From positions 1 to 33,924 of the forward strand of contig JAAOMR010000082.1 in the NCBI GenBank assembly GCA_018853935.1: a stretch of DNA of 33,924 nt, in the 5' to 3' direction. How positions within the stretch are numbered: the stretch's first letter is position 1; the number at the start of each line of letters is the position of its first letter. This stretch comes from Acidithiobacillus ferrivorans (GTDB lineage: Bacteria; Pseudomonadota; Gammaproteobacteria; Acidithiobacillales; Acidithiobacillaceae). Under the pieces are notes generated by a model that had not been told where the DNA came from, searched no databases, and saw only the letters and a list, made by a program, of their open reading frames with translations. Shown here piece by piece: positions 33,883 through 33,924 of this stretch. Both the position numbers and the translations under genes were made by a program.

Positions 33883-33924
33883 ATTCCACTAACACTTCGA
33901 CATCCTCAAACACGGCGGTTACCC

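Overview
The window looks like the chromosome of an Acidithiobacillus-type acidophilic gammaproteobacterium-like chemolithotroph. This rests on overall family content and codon/GC character, not on a database match. It carries about 27 genes, one tRNA and one decayed gene fragment.

Left part (1-3600): the tail of an unidentified gene, then a secreted lysozyme fused to an LprI-like domain, an unknown exported protein, a broken CpaF-type ATPase fragment, an SGNH hydrolase and a family 4 uracil-DNA glycosylase. The lysozyme and its neighbour become AT-rich, unlike the rest of the window, which suggests acquired DNA. Middle-left (3700-10800): a DUF4870 membrane protein and the ABC-F ATPase Uup on the plus strand. 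A tight minus-strand operon follows: PP0621-like zinc-ribbon protein, O-antigen ligase/polymerase-like protein, class B penicillin-binding protein and two small membrane proteins. Middle (10850-15700): on the minus strand, ntrB, ntrC, a membrane-anchored TPR protein, ispB and tRNA-Pro(CGG) with a clear terminator.

Right part (15600-33900) is a nitrogen-starvation island. It holds ntrBC; the divergent proteasome-like Anbu protease; a three-gene set of circularly permuted ATP-grasp ligase, alpha-E protein and transglutaminase/DUF2126 protein; a PDC-sensor membrane protein; the kinase PrkA; a first ammonium transporter; yeaH-spoVR; and a porin-glnK-amt operon. I find NtrC-type dyads (C/TGCACC-N5-GGTGCA) followed by sigma-54 -24/-12 elements in front of ntrBC, the ATP-grasp operon, prkA, amtB and the porin operon. 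Enhancer-to-start distances are about 95-170 bp, as in classical glnA promoters.

Taken together, the sequence suggests that NtrBC controls ammonium uptake (AmtB, GlnK, porin), the PrkA-YeaH-SpoVR stress module, and the poorly understood Anbu/ATP-grasp/alpha-E/transglutaminase system. This links that last system to nitrogen limitation and is the most interesting aspect of the window. The promoter calls are from eye inspection and need a motif scan and expression data.
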